NCBI RefSeq assembly: GCF_004117935.1
Contig: NZ_SDOY01000143.1
Location: 1 to 64,000 of the forward strand
From: Streptomyces roseicoloratus
GTDB taxonomy: Bacteria > Actinomycetota > Actinomycetes > Streptomycetales > Streptomycetaceae
Length of the DNA stretch: 64,000 nucleotides
Direction of reading: 5' to 3'
Of this stretch, positions 7,081-15,256 are shown one piece after another (positions within the stretch are counted from its first letter, which is position 1; each line of letters starts with the position of its first letter). The position numbers and the translations under genes were made by a program. A model generated the notes under the pieces. It saw nothing but the letters and a program-made list of their open reading frames with translations, had not been told where the DNA came from and did no database searches.

Positions 7081-8208
7081 CAGCCAGGGCTCCACGACGC
7101 CCAGTCCGCGGACCGGCCGCTGCCACATCGGCTGGAGCGCGAAGCGGTACGCGGGCGGGTGGTCGCCCTCCTTCTCGGCGCGGGCCGTCTCCTCCGCCGC
7201 CTGGGTCTCGGAGACGGGTGCGTCGCCGGTCCTGGTGAGCTCCTCGGCGAGGGCGCTGTCGACCAGGACGGCGTCCTTCGGGGCTATCGAGGTGAGGCGG
7301 CTGGCGAGGTTCACGGTGGTGCCGAAGACGTCGCCCATCCGGGTCGTCACGGTGCCGAAGGCGAGGCCGACCCGCAGGGCGGGCATGGTCTCGTCGTGGC
7401 CCAGGGTCTCGATCAGCCGCAGGCCGATCTCGGCGGCCGTGCCGGCGTCGTCGGCCGCGTACAGGACCTCGTCGCCGAGCGTCTTGATGAGCCGGCCGCC
7501 GTGCGCGGCGACCAGGTCGGCGCAGGTGGTCTCGAAGGCCTCGACGAGCTCGCCGAGCTCCTCCTCCTCCAGGCGCCGGGTGAGCCGGGTGAAGCCGACG
7601 AGGTCGGCGAAGCCGACGGCGAGCCGGCGGTCGACCATCTCCTCGTCGTCGGCCGCCTGCACGACCCGGCCGGTGGCGGCGGCGAGCTGGCGCCGCCACA
7701 CGTAGATCAGGAACTCCTCCAGCTCGGGCAGGAGCAGTTCGACCAGCGGGTACGTGACCTCGGTGCGGGTCATGCCGGGCTCGGGCGGCTCGGTGAGGCC
7801 CTCCAGGAAGGAGTCGATCTGCCATTCGGCGAGCCGGGCCGTGGTCTGGCCGGTGGAACGGGCGACCTGCACGGCCATCGGCTCGCTGAGCAGTCCGGCC
7901 TCGACGAGACCGGCGAGGCGGCGCAGCGCGAGGACGTCGGCCTCGGTGAGCGCCTTGGCCTGGCCGATGTCGGCGAAGCCCATGGCGCGCCAGAAGCGGG
8001 AGGCGAGCTCCATGGAGACGCCGGCGGTGCGGGCGGCCTGGAACGGCGTGTAACGGCGGTCGGCGCCGAGGATGAGCTGTTCGAGGCGGATCGCCAGGGG
8101 GTCGTCGGTCGGCTCGGCCGTGTGGTCGACGACATGGTGGGGCGTGGGATAGGTCGGAGGTTCAGCTGGTTCGGCCGCGCCGCCGTTGTTCGCGTCGTCG
8201 ACGGTCAC
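7060..8208 (-). CDS. cya: Class III adenylate cyclase
   Basis: Cya makes cAMP from ATP. In Streptomyces cAMP supports germination and development. The 382-aa product has an N-terminal helical regulatory domain (about residues 35-170, 'RYTPFQAARTAGVSMELASR') resembling the autoinhibitory module of mycobacterial Rv1264-type cyclases. The class III catalytic domain follows (about 195-340). Metal-binding Asp residues lie in 'GFADLVGFTRL' and 'IKTLGDEVLYAA', and the transition-state Asn and Arg in 'GTTVNLASRL', so the active site is complete. No transmembrane helices are seen. The ORF ends inside a 17-bp tandem repeat. It is the last gene of its direction before the biotin ligase gene and is separated from it by about 350 bp. 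Confidence 0.92.
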   Translation of the reverse strand: MTVDDANNGGAAEPAEPPTYPTPHHVVDHTAEPTDDPLAIRLEQLILGADRRYTPFQAARTAGVSMELASRFWRAMGFADIGQAKALTEADVLALRRLAGLVEAGLLSEPMAVQVARSTGQTTARLAEWQIDSFLEGLTEPPEPGMTRTEVTYPLVELLLPELEEFLIYVWRRQLAAATGRVVQAADDEEMVDRRLAVGFADLVGFTRLTRRLEEEELGELVEAFETTCADLVAAHGGRLIKTLGDEVLYAADDAGTAAEIGLRLIETLGHDETMPALRVGLAFGTVTTRMGDVFGTTVNLASRLTSIAPKDAVLVDSALAEELTRTGDAPVSETQAAEETARAEKEGDHPPAYRFALQPMWQRPVRGLGVVEPWLLSRRPT

Positions 8209-8555
8209 CGGCCGCCTCCTGCCCGTTCCCTGCCCACTGTCCTGCCGTTCTGTCGCGTGGATGACGCGTCACGCGTCGCGGTCCACGAATCGCGCTCCAC
8301 GATACGACAGGTGTGTGCTGGCTCACGCCCGAACCGGCCGCGCACCGCCCGCGGCGGGCGGGAACGGCCGGTCCGTACGAGTGAGATCCGGCCCCGGCGG
8401 CCCGGCGAGGACGACAGCAGCCCGGCCCAGGCGGCCCGGCGAGGACCACGGGCCGCGGCCTCCCTGCGCCGCGGTCCGGCCTCCCGGCGCCGCGCCCCCG
8501 CGCCGCCCGCCACCGGACGACGTCGCCCGCCGCCCGGCGCCGCCGGTCCGGCCCG
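8209..8555. other. intergenic region between birA and cya
   Basis: About 350 bp without a supported gene. It holds the cya promoter region at 8209-8340. The remainder is very GC-rich with an imperfect duplication of CCCGGCGGCCCGGCGAGGAC around 8396-8450, probably the 3' region of the biotin ligase transcript. No clear factor-independent terminator was found. Confidence 0.6.
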
Positions 8556-9407
8556 TCAGTCCGTCGCCCGCAGGTGGACGATGTCGCCCGCCGCCACCGC
8601 CTCGGTGCCGCCGCCCTCCGTGGCGACGACGAGGCGGCCGTCGCCGTCGACGGCGACGGCGTCGCCCTCGAGCATGCGCTCGCCGGGCAGGTCGGCGCGG
8701 ACGCGGCGGCCGAGGGTGGCGCAGGCGGTCGCGTAGGCCTCCTGGAGGCCGGAGGCGGCCGGGTCGCCGTCCGCGCGGACCCAGTCGCCGTACCACTGCT
8801 CCACGGAGCGCAGCACGGCGCGCAGCAGGGTGTCGCGGTCCGTGGAGACGGCGTCGGCGAGGAGCAGGGAGCCGGCGGCCGGCACGGGGAGCTCGTCCTC
8901 GCGGAGGCCGACGTTGATGCCGAGGCCGATGACGACGCCGTCGGCGCCGGCCCGCTCGGCGAGGATGCCGCCCGTCTTGCGCTCCTCGCCCCGCACGCGG
9001 ACGAGGAGGTCGTTGGGCCACTTGAGGGAAAGTTCGGCGCCGGCGGCCTTGGCGAGGCCGCTCGCGGCGGCCACGCCGGTGAGCAGCGGCAGCCAGCCCC
9101 AGCGGTGCACGGGCACGGCCGGCTTGAGCAGGACGGAGAGGAAGAGGCCGGAGCGCGCGGGGGCGGTCCAGCTGCGGTCGAGCCGGCCTCGCCCCGAGGT
9201 CTGCTCCTCGGCGACGAGCACCGCGCCCTCGGCGAGTTCGTCGGCGCGGGCGGCGAGGTCGGAGTTGGTGGAGCCGGTGGACTCGACCACGTCGAGGGAG
9301 GTCCACAGGCCGTCGGGGAGCACGAGCGCGCGGCGCAGGGCGGGGGCGTTGAGGGGGGGCCGGTCGAGGTCGGACCAGCGTCCCGCTGAGCCTTGGGAGG
9401 ACGTCAT
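8556..9407 (-). CDS. birA: Biotin--[acetyl-CoA-carboxylase] ligase
   Basis: BirA activates biotin to biotinyl-AMP and attaches it to the lysine of carboxylase carrier domains, here most obviously AccA2 encoded at 15709-17463. The 283-aa product is the class I form without the N-terminal DNA-binding domain of E. coli BirA. Visible motifs are 'ESTGSTNSDLA', the adenylate-binding 'TSGRGRLDRSW' at about residue 75, 'LKWPNDLLV' and 'GLGINVG'. A small C-terminal SH3-like domain follows. The ATG at 9407 is chosen because homology begins there. The gene is divergent from pccB, which links ligase and substrate complex in one locus. Confidence 0.94.
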   Translation of the reverse strand: MTSSQGSAGRWSDLDRPPLNAPALRRALVLPDGLWTSLDVVESTGSTNSDLAARADELAEGAVLVAEEQTSGRGRLDRSWTAPARSGLFLSVLLKPAVPVHRWGWLPLLTGVAAASGLAKAAGAELSLKWPNDLLVRVRGEERKTGGILAERAGADGVVIGLGINVGLREDELPVPAAGSLLLADAVSTDRDTLLRAVLRSVEQWYGDWVRADGDPAASGLQEAYATACATLGRRVRADLPGERMLEGDAVAVDGDGRLVVATEGGGTEAVAAGDIVHLRATD

Positions 9408-9541
9408 GCAAGCCAGCGTAGGTGTGGCAAACGCCGCACTGCCGAACCGTATCGACGCCGATACGCTACGGGTCAGTAGCAGGGCAGTAGCCCATTCGTA
9501 GTCAACGAACCCCCCGTGACCAGGCAGGGAGCCGCATCCCG

Positions 9542-11146
9542 ATGTCCGAGCCGGCAGAGCACGACGAGATCGACATTCACACGACCGCGGGCAAGATCGC
9601 GGATCTGCAGCGCCGGATCGGCGAGGCCACGCACGCCGGTTCCGAACGGGCCGTCGAGAAGCAGCACGCGAAGGGGAAGCTGACCGCGCGCGAGCGCATC
9701 GCACTCCTGCTCGACGAGGATTCGTTCGTGGAGCTGGACGAGCTGGCCCGGCACCGCTCGACCAACTTCGGCCTGGAGAAGAACCGCCCGTACGGCGACG
9801 GCGTGGTGACCGGCTACGGCACCGTCGACGGCCGCCCGGTCGCCGTGTTCTCGCAGGACTTCACCGTCTTCGGCGGCGCGCTGGGCGAGACGTTCGGCCA
9901 GAAGATCATCAAGGTGATGGACTTCGCCCTGAAGACCGGCTGCCCGGTCATCGGCATCAACGACTCCGGCGGCGCCCGCATCCAGGAGGGTGTGAGCGCG
10001 CTCGGCATGTACGGCGAGATCTTCCGCCGCAACACCCACGCCTCCGGTGTGATCCCGCAGATCTCGCTGGTCGTCGGTCCCTGCGCGGGCGGCGCGGTGT
10101 ACTCGCCCGCGATCACCGACTTCACGGTGATGGTCGACCAGACCTCGCACATGTTCATCACCGGCCCCGACGTCATCAAGACGGTCACCGGCGAGGACGT
10201 CGGCTTCGAGGAGCTGGGCGGCGCCCGCACCCACAACACCACGTCGGGCGTGGCCCACCACATGGCGGGCGACGAGAAGGACGCGATCGAGTACGTCAAG
10301 TCCCTTCTGTCGTACCTGCCGTCGAACAACCTCTCCGAGCCGCCGGCCTTCCCCGAGGTCGCCGAGACCGAGACGACGGACGAGGACCGCGAGCTCGACA
10401 CGCTGATCCCGGACTCCGCGAACCAGCCGTACGACATGCACACCGTGCTCGAGCACGTCCTCGACGACGGCGAGTTCCTGGAGACCCAGGCGCTGTTCGC
10501 GCCGAACATCGTCACCGGCTTCGGCCGCGTGGAGGGCTTCCCGGTCGGCATCGTCGCCAACCAGCCGATGCAGTTCGCCGGTTGCCTCGACATCAACGCG
10601 AGCGAGAAGGCGGCGCGCTTCGTCCGCACCTGCGACGCCTTCAACGTCCCGGTGCTGACCTTCGTCGACGTCCCCGGCTTCCTGCCGGGCGTGGACCAGG
10701 AGTACGGCGGCATCATCCGCCGCGGCGCGAAGCTGATCTACGCGTACGCCGAGGCGACGGTCCCGCTGATCACGGTCATCACCCGCAAGGCCTTCGGCGG
10801 CGCGTACGACGTCATGGGCTCCAAGCACCTGGGCGCCGACATCAACCTGGCCTGGCCGACCGCGCAGATCGCCGTCATGGGCGCGCAGGGCGCGGTCAAC
10901 ATCCTGCACCGGCGCACGCTCGCCGAGGCGGAGGCGAACGGCGAGGACGTCGAGGCGGTGCGCACCCGGCTCATCCAGGAGTACGAGGACACCCTGCTCA
11001 ACCCGTACGTCGCGGCCGAGCGCGGTTACATCGACGGCGTGATCATGCCGTCCGACACCCGCGCGCAGATCGTGAAGGGCCTGCGTCAGCTGCGGACGAA
11101 GCGGGAATCCCTGCCTCCGAAGAAGCACGGCAACATCCCGCTCTAG
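9542..11146 (+). CDS. pccB: Acyl-CoA (propionyl-CoA) carboxylase beta subunit
   Basis: This is the carboxyltransferase subunit, which moves CO2 from carboxybiotin to propionyl-CoA to give methylmalonyl-CoA, an extender unit and central metabolite. The 534-aa protein has the two crotonase-fold halves. N-terminal markers are 'GKLTARERIALLLD', 'DSGGARIQEGVSAL' and the oxyanion 'GPCAGGAVYSPA'. The C-terminal half has 'FVDVPGFLPGVDQEYGGIIR' and 'ITRKAFGGAYDVMGSK'. An Asp in the second half ('AGCLDINASEKAARF') lies at the position that sets propionyl- versus acetyl-CoA preference in the actinomycete enzymes. The epsilon subunit gene follows at once, and the biotinylated partner is AccA2 downstream. 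Confidence 0.95.
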   Translation: MSEPAEHDEIDIHTTAGKIADLQRRIGEATHAGSERAVEKQHAKGKLTARERIALLLDEDSFVELDELARHRSTNFGLEKNRPYGDGVVTGYGTVDGRPVAVFSQDFTVFGGALGETFGQKIIKVMDFALKTGCPVIGINDSGGARIQEGVSALGMYGEIFRRNTHASGVIPQISLVVGPCAGGAVYSPAITDFTVMVDQTSHMFITGPDVIKTVTGEDVGFEELGGARTHNTTSGVAHHMAGDEKDAIEYVKSLLSYLPSNNLSEPPAFPEVAETETTDEDRELDTLIPDSANQPYDMHTVLEHVLDDGEFLETQALFAPNIVTGFGRVEGFPVGIVANQPMQFAGCLDINASEKAARFVRTCDAFNVPVLTFVDVPGFLPGVDQEYGGIIRRGAKLIYAYAEATVPLITVITRKAFGGAYDVMGSKHLGADINLAWPTAQIAVMGAQGAVNILHRRTLAEAEANGEDVEAVRTRLIQEYEDTLLNPYVAAERGYIDGVIMPSDTRAQIVKGLRQLRTKRESLPPKKHGNIPL

Positions 11147-11167
11147 GCCCCGGAAGGAGCTGCTGCT

Positions 11168-11380
11168 GTGATCAAGGTCGTACGAGGAAACCCGACCCCG
11201 GAGGAGCTGGCCGCCGCACTGGCGGTGGTCCAGGCCCGGGCCGCCGCGACGGCGGCGGCTGCCGCCGCGGGCGGCGGCCCGAGGGTGCCGGAGGGCTGGT
11301 CGGACCCGGCCCGCATCGCCCGCGGCGTCCGCCCCAGCCCGGGGCCGCGCTCCTGGGCGCGGTCGTTCTGGCCGGCGTAG
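11168..11380 (+). CDS. Acyl-CoA carboxylase epsilon subunit
   Basis: This 70-aa protein starts at GTG with a 'GGAAGGAGCTGCTGCT' Shine-Dalgarno leader and lies 21 bp after pccB. It shows the pattern of actinobacterial AccE/PccE: 'MIKVVRGNPTPEELAAALAV' at the N terminus, an Ala-rich linker and a Trp-containing tail ('SWARSFWPA'). Epsilon subunits bind the beta hexamer and greatly raise carboxylase activity. The gene is co-transcribed with pccB and followed by a terminator. Confidence 0.9.
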   Translation: MIKVVRGNPTPEELAAALAVVQARAAATAAAAAAGGGPRVPEGWSDPARIARGVRPSPGPRSWARSFWPA

Positions 11381-11439
11381 CACCGGTCCCGCGGACCAGG
11401 CCCCAGGGGCCTGCCGCCGTCGACACGCTCGTCCGCCGG

Positions 11440-11472
11440 AGGCCGGGCCCCTTGTGCGGGGGGTCCGGCCTT
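11440..11472 (+). terminator. terminator after the pccB-epsilon operon
   Basis: AGGCCGGGCCCC (from 11440) pairs with GGGGGGTCCGGCCT around a short loop, followed by TT. It lies between the convergent epsilon-subunit and MFS genes and could serve both. Confidence 0.65.
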
Positions 11473-11518
11473 CGGCGTGCCCGGGTGCGGGCGGCGGGGA
11501 GGTCCTCCCCGATCCCGC

Positions 11519-13000
11519 CTATCGCGCGTCCTGCCGACGCGTCCGGCCGCGCGGCCGGCGCAGGAAGAGTGCCGAGGCCGCGGCGGCCGCCACGACCACG
11601 GCCGCGTTGACGGCGACGGCGCGGGCGATGCCGCCGGGGAGCGTGGCGGCGGTGACGACGACGGCGCTCATCACCGGGGTGCCGAGGGTGATGCCGACCT
11701 GCTGGGTCATGGTGGCGATGCCGGTGGCCATGCCCTGCTCGGCGTCGGGCAGCCCCGAGGTCGCGGTGACCATGAACCCGACGATGGCGAGCATGTTGCC
11801 GACGCCGCCCGCGAAGGTGGCGGCGAGCAGCAGTCCGTACATGCTCCGCTCGTCCCCGAGCGCGACGAGCGGGAGCGTGGCCGCGGCCTGGAGCAGCCCG
11901 CCGGCGACGAGCGCGGTACGGGCGGAGAAGCGGCCGATGAAGCGGGGCGCGAGCAGGCCGCCGAGTACGGTGCCGGCGCCCAGGACGCCGAAGGAGAGTC
12001 CGGCGGCGAGCGGGGAGAAGCCGAGCACGTCCTGGAGGTGCAGCGTCATCAGGAAGACCAGCGAGGTCTCGGTGGCGAAGGCGACGAGCCCGGCCAGATT
12101 GCCCCAGACGACGGTGCGGCGCCGCAGGACGCGGACGGGGACGAGGGGCGCGGCGGAGCGCCGTTCGACCAGCGGGAAGACGGCGAGCAGCGCGGCGGCC
12201 GCGGCGAGGGGGACGAGGACGGCGGGGTGGCTCCAGCCGTGCTCGCCCGCGGCGGTGAGGCCGTAGACCAGGGCGAGCAGGCCGCCGGTGACGGTGACGG
12301 CGCCGGGCACGTCGAGGCGGGGCCGCTCGGCGGGCCGGCTCTCCTTGATGACGGCGGGGGCGACGAGGAGGACGGCGAGGGCGACGGGCACGTTGACGAA
12401 GAAGGCCCAGCGCCAGGACAGCAGGTCGGTGAGGACGCCGCCGAGCACGGCCCCGGTGGTGAAGCCCGCCGACATGAGGGCGCCGTTGAGACCGAGCGCC
12501 CGGTCGCGCAGCGGGCCCTCGGGGAACGCGGAGGTCAGCAGCGAGAGCCCGGCGGGCGTGACGGCGGCGGTGGCGAGTCCCTGGGCGACGCGCGCGGCCA
12601 TGAGGACCTCGGGACCGGTGGCGAGCCCGCCGGCGAGGGAGGCGGCGCCGAGGACGGCCATGCCGCCGAGGAAGATCCGGCGGCGGCCGACGAGGTCCGC
12701 GATCCGCCCGAAGAGCAGGGTGAAGCCGGCGGCGGCGAGGGCGAAGGAGGTGGCGATCCACTGGAGGCCGCCGAGGCTGAAGCCGAGTCCCTGGCCGATG
12801 ACGGGCAGGGCCACGTTCAGGATGGAGAAGTCGACGGCGAGCATGAACTGGGCGACGAGGAGGACGACGAGGACGAGCCGCATCCGTCCGTCCATCCGCG
12901 GTCCCGCCGCCGGGACGGCCGAAGCGGAAGCCGAAGCGGAAGCCGGAACGGAAGCGGGCGCTGGAGCGGGGGCGGGGGCGGGGGCATCGAGAGCAACCAT
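11519..13000 (-). CDS. MFS drug-resistance-type transporter (DHA2-like)
   Basis: The 493-aa integral membrane protein belongs to the major facilitator superfamily and probably has 14 helices. The first helix segment 'LVLVVLLVAQFMLAVDFSIL' matches the DHA2 motif around 'DFSILNVALPVI'. The motif A loop 'GRIADLVGRRRIF' follows helix 2. The motif C-like stretch 'GFTTGAVLGGVLTD' in helix 5 supports an antiporter. Residues 5-35 are an Ala-Pro-Ser low-complexity cytosolic lead. AAGGGG precedes the ATG at proper spacing. The gene is divergent from a TetR regulator with shared operator-like repeats, the usual arrangement for an inducible efflux pump. The substrate is unknown. Confidence 0.9.
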   Translation of the reverse strand: MVALDAPAPAPAPAPASVPASASASASAVPAAGPRMDGRMRLVLVVLLVAQFMLAVDFSILNVALPVIGQGLGFSLGGLQWIATSFALAAAGFTLLFGRIADLVGRRRIFLGGMAVLGAASLAGGLATGPEVLMAARVAQGLATAAVTPAGLSLLTSAFPEGPLRDRALGLNGALMSAGFTTGAVLGGVLTDLLSWRWAFFVNVPVALAVLLVAPAVIKESRPAERPRLDVPGAVTVTGGLLALVYGLTAAGEHGWSHPAVLVPLAAAAALLAVFPLVERRSAAPLVPVRVLRRRTVVWGNLAGLVAFATETSLVFLMTLHLQDVLGFSPLAAGLSFGVLGAGTVLGGLLAPRFIGRFSARTALVAGGLLQAAATLPLVALGDERSMYGLLLAATFAGGVGNMLAIVGFMVTATSGLPDAEQGMATGIATMTQQVGITLGTPVMSAVVVTAATLPGGIARAVAVNAAVVVAAAAASALFLRRPRGRTRRQDAR

Positions 13001-13010
13001 GACGGGACCC

Positions 13011-13073
13011 CTTAATGGGAGGCTGATTCCGTTAAGATGAACGAGACGGTAGCAGAGTGGACCGCCTTAACGG
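13011..13073. promoter_or_regulatory. TetR operator-like repeats between MFS and TetR genes
   Basis: CTTAATGG (13011-13018) and CCGTTAAG (13029-13036) form an inverted repeat with one mismatch, and a third half-site CTTAACGG lies at 13066-13073. The sites cover the divergent promoter region and are AT-rich islands in a GC-rich genome. Confidence 0.6.
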
Positions 13074-13087
13074 AACAGGAGACCCAT

Positions 13088-13741
13088 TTGAGCGAGAGCC
13101 CGTCGGCCGTGCCCGGCACCCAGCGCCCCGGAGGCCGCACCGCCAAGGTGCGCCGGGCGGTCCTCGACGCCACCGAGGACGCCCTCGCGGCCTCCGGCTT
13201 CCACACCCTGAACATGGATCAGATCGCCGCGGCGGCCGGAGTCGGCAAGACCACCGTCTACCGCCGCTGGGGCTCCCCCGTCGGCCTGGTCGCCGACCTC
13301 CTCCACGACATGGCCGAGCAGTCCCTTCCGGCCGCCGACACCGGCAGCCTCGCGGGCGACCTGCGCGCCAACGCCGCGCTCGTCCACCGCACCCTCACCG
13401 ACCCGCGCATGGGCGCCGTCTTCCGCGCCGTGATCGCGGCGGCGGCCTGCGACGAGCAGTGCGCGCGGGCCCTCCACGGCTTCTACCGCACCCGCCTGGA
13501 GGAATGGGCCCCGGTCGCCGCCCGCGCACAGGCCCGCGGCGAACTCCCCGCCGGCACCGACGGCCTCGAACTCCTGCGGGCGGTCTCGGCCCCGCTCTAC
13601 TACCGATTCGCCGTCACCCGCGAGGAGTTCACCGCCGCCGACGCCGAACGCGCCGTCACCGCGGCCCTCGCCGCCGCGGCGGCCGGCGCGTTCCGCACGG
13701 ACAGGGCGCGCGACGCGACGGACGGGCGAGGGACGGCGTGA
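13088..13741 (+). CDS. TetR/AcrR-family transcriptional regulator
   Basis: The 217-aa protein has the TetR helix-turn-helix at about residues 30-70: 'GFHTLNMDQIAAAAGVGKTT' continuing to 'VYRRWGS'. A ligand-binding C-terminal domain of the TetR_C type with a Cys-containing middle follows. I chose the TTG at 13088 because AGGAGA precedes it at good spacing. The longer frame from the ATG at 13037 would place an operator half-site inside the coding region. It is divergent from the MFS transporter and is likely its repressor. A short, possibly coupled ORF overlaps its stop codon. Confidence 0.88.
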   Translation: MSESPSAVPGTQRPGGRTAKVRRAVLDATEDALAASGFHTLNMDQIAAAAGVGKTTVYRRWGSPVGLVADLLHDMAEQSLPAADTGSLAGDLRANAALVHRTLTDPRMGAVFRAVIAAAACDEQCARALHGFYRTRLEEWAPVAARAQARGELPAGTDGLELLRAVSAPLYYRFAVTREEFTAADAERAVTAALAAAAAGAFRTDRARDATDGRGTA

Positions 13742-13881
13742 CGGACAGGGCGGACGACGCGACGGACGGGGCGGCGGACGACGTGCCGGCAGGAGCAACG
13801 GACGGGGCGGACGACGTGCCGGACGGGGCCGCGGACGACGCTCCGGTCAGCGCGCCGGACCGGCCCTCCGCCACCGACTAG
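13738..13881 (+). CDS. possible small acidic repeat protein, doubtful
   Basis: A 47-codon frame starts with GTG overlapping the TetR stop codon (GTGA). It encodes Asp/Ala-rich repeats of the type 'DGADDVPDGAADDA'. The only support is the translational-coupling geometry. The composition also fits a non-coding minisatellite made of GACGGGGCGG-like units. I do not recognise any family. Confidence 0.2.
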   Translation: MTDRADDATDGAADDVPAGATDGADDVPDGAADDAPVSAPDRPSATD

Positions 13882-13901
13882 TTCTTTGTCACCGGGGCGG
13901 T

Positions 13902-13917
13902 TGAGTACCCGTACTCA
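13902..13917. promoter_or_regulatory. palindrome upstream of the 42-aa membrane protein gene
   Basis: TGAGTAC-CC-GTACTCA is a perfect 7-bp inverted repeat with a 2-nt centre, located 35 bp before the ATG of the small membrane protein gene. It is probably a repressor or activator binding site. The factor is not identified. Confidence 0.45.
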
Positions 13918-13952
13918 GGCGTCCCGGCGGCCGGCGCCGCACGATCGGGAGC

Positions 13953-14081
13953 ATGCTGTGGTCCGACCCCGAGAACGAGCCGCCGAAGGACATGCGCGAG
14001 ATGCAGGTGATGCTGCAGCGCGCGGGCGTCCTCATCGGTCTGGCGTTAACGGTGTGGATGGTCGTGGCCGGAGCGCGGTGA
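13953..14081 (+). CDS. mmpB: Small membrane protein, MmpB-like, with a TTA codon
   Basis: This 42-aa ORF is too short for routine gene calling but is well supported. A GGGAGC leader sits just before the ATG, and the protein has a charged N-terminal half ('DPENEPPKDMREMQ') and one hydrophobic helix ('AGVLIGLALTVWMVVAG') ending in an Arg. It resembles the small streptomycete family I remember as morphogenic membrane protein MmpB; the name is tentative. Codon 32, within the membrane helix, is TTA (14046-14048), the rare leucine codon read only by the bldA tRNA in Streptomyces. A 7-bp palindrome lies 35 bp upstream. Maf follows 60 bp later in the same direction with its own promoter. Confidence 0.75.
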   Translation: MLWSDPENEPPKDMREMQVMLQRAGVLIGLALTVWMVVAGAR

Positions 14082-14141
14082 CCGGCGGCCGGGGCACGCC
14101 GACGGGCTGAGGACCCGGCCCGGGCTCGCTACGCTGCCCCC

Positions 14142-14747
14142 ATGACTGCTGATCGCCGCCGCCTCGTGCTCGCCTCCGCCTCCCCCGCCCGGCTCGGACT
14201 GCTCCGGCAGGCCGGACTCGCGCCGGAGGTCATCGTGAGCGGCGTCGACGAGGACAAGGTGCACGCCCCGACCCCGGCCGAGCTGGCGCTCGCGCTCGCC
14301 GAGGCCAAGGCCGCGCACGTCGCCGCCCGGCCGGAGGCGTCCGGCGCCCTGGTCATCGGCTGCGACTCGGTCCTGGAGCTGGACAAGCAGGCCCTCGGCA
14401 AGCCCGCCGACGCCGAGGAGGCGACCGCCCGCTGGAAGTCGATGCGCGGGCGGGTCGGCATCCTCCAGACAGGCCACTGCGTGTACGACACGACGGCCAA
14501 GCGGTACGAGTCCGCCACCGCCTCCACCGTGGTCCGCTTCGGCGAGCCCACGGACGCCGAGATCGCCGCCTACGTCGCCAGCGGCGAACCCCTCCACGTG
14601 GCGGGGGCCTTCACCCTCGACGGCCGCTCGGCCCCGTTCATCGAGGGCATCGACGGCGACCACGGCAACGTGATCGGCCTGTCCCTGCCGCTGCTGCGCA
14701 CGCTGCTGGGCAAGCTGGGCGTCTCGATCACCGACCTCTGGGTCTGA
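14142..14747 (+). CDS. maf: Maf-family nucleoside triphosphate pyrophosphatase
   Basis: Maf proteins hydrolyse non-canonical or methylated nucleoside triphosphates (dTTP/UTP, m7GTP and similar) to monophosphates. The 201-aa product begins with the family signature 'LVLASASPARLGLLRQAGL', followed by 'VSGVDED' and the catalytic 'VIGCDSVLELDKQALGKP' at about residues 65-85. The later 'GAFTLDGRSAPFIEGIDGD' and 'GLSLPLLRTLL' are also typical. The ATG lies 6 nt after TACGCT, so the transcript is probably leaderless. The length is normal. Confidence 0.94.
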   Translation: MTADRRRLVLASASPARLGLLRQAGLAPEVIVSGVDEDKVHAPTPAELALALAEAKAAHVAARPEASGALVIGCDSVLELDKQALGKPADAEEATARWKSMRGRVGILQTGHCVYDTTAKRYESATASTVVRFGEPTDAEIAAYVASGEPLHVAGAFTLDGRSAPFIEGIDGDHGNVIGLSLPLLRTLLGKLGVSITDLWV

Positions 14748-14806
14748 CGGGACCCGCCGCACGCGGCGACCGCCGCCGCTCGCCCGTACGGCCGCGCCGC
14801 GCGGGG

Positions 14807-15256
14807 TCAGGCGGCGGCCGGCGCCTCCTCGCCGTCGGCGGCCCGGACCTCGTCGCGGGGCTCGCCGTACGCCACGAGCGTGAGCACGATCAGGCCCACC
14901 ACGACCATCAGGAAGGCGAACGCCCCCCAGCCCAGCAGCCCGACCGCGACGGCGCCGAGGACTCCGTGGACGACCGCGCAGCCGATGAGCAGGACGCGGC
15001 CCGCGCGGCCGGGGCGGCGGTCCCGGATCGCCGCGATCAGCGGGACGAGCGCGCACAGCACGAGCAGGGCCCCGGAGCCGATGCCCAGGGCCCAGGTGCC
15101 GGTGTACATGACCTCGGGGTCGAGTCCGTCGAGGGACATCGACTGGGCCTTCACGAACCGGGCCATGACGGCGTTGATCGCCACGATGCCGGGCGCTTCG
15201 AGCAGGAGCACCGCCGCCGTCACGAGTGCTATCGGTCTGCGGGCCACCTCGGCCAC
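14807..15256 (-). CDS. Conserved four-helix membrane protein
   Basis: The 149-aa protein has four hydrophobic segments (about residues 8-30, 52-78, 86-108 and 112-132) separated by short loops, including the basic 'RDRRPGRAGR'. It has an acidic C-terminal tail ('DEVRAADGEEAPAAA'). No catalytic motif is visible and I do not recognise a named family. The helix pattern and position between maf and accA2 suggest a conserved actinobacterial inner-membrane protein of unknown role. It is convergent with maf. Confidence 0.7.
   Translation of the reverse strand: MAEVARRPIALVTAAVLLLEAPGIVAINAVMARFVKAQSMSLDGLDPEVMYTGTWALGIGSGALLVLCALVPLIAAIRDRRPGRAGRVLLIGCAVVHGVLGAVAVGLLGWGAFAFLMVVVGLIVLTLVAYGEPRDEVRAADGEEAPAAA

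Noticed and set aside
9473..11383. Long minus-strand frame of 636 codons opposite pccB
   Set aside because: It lies entirely antisense to pccB and its product is Arg/Gly/Asp/Val-rich with no domain. In DNA of this GC content such antisense frames are expected. The same applies to other long frames opposite hutH, accA2, the ABC genes and the mutase.
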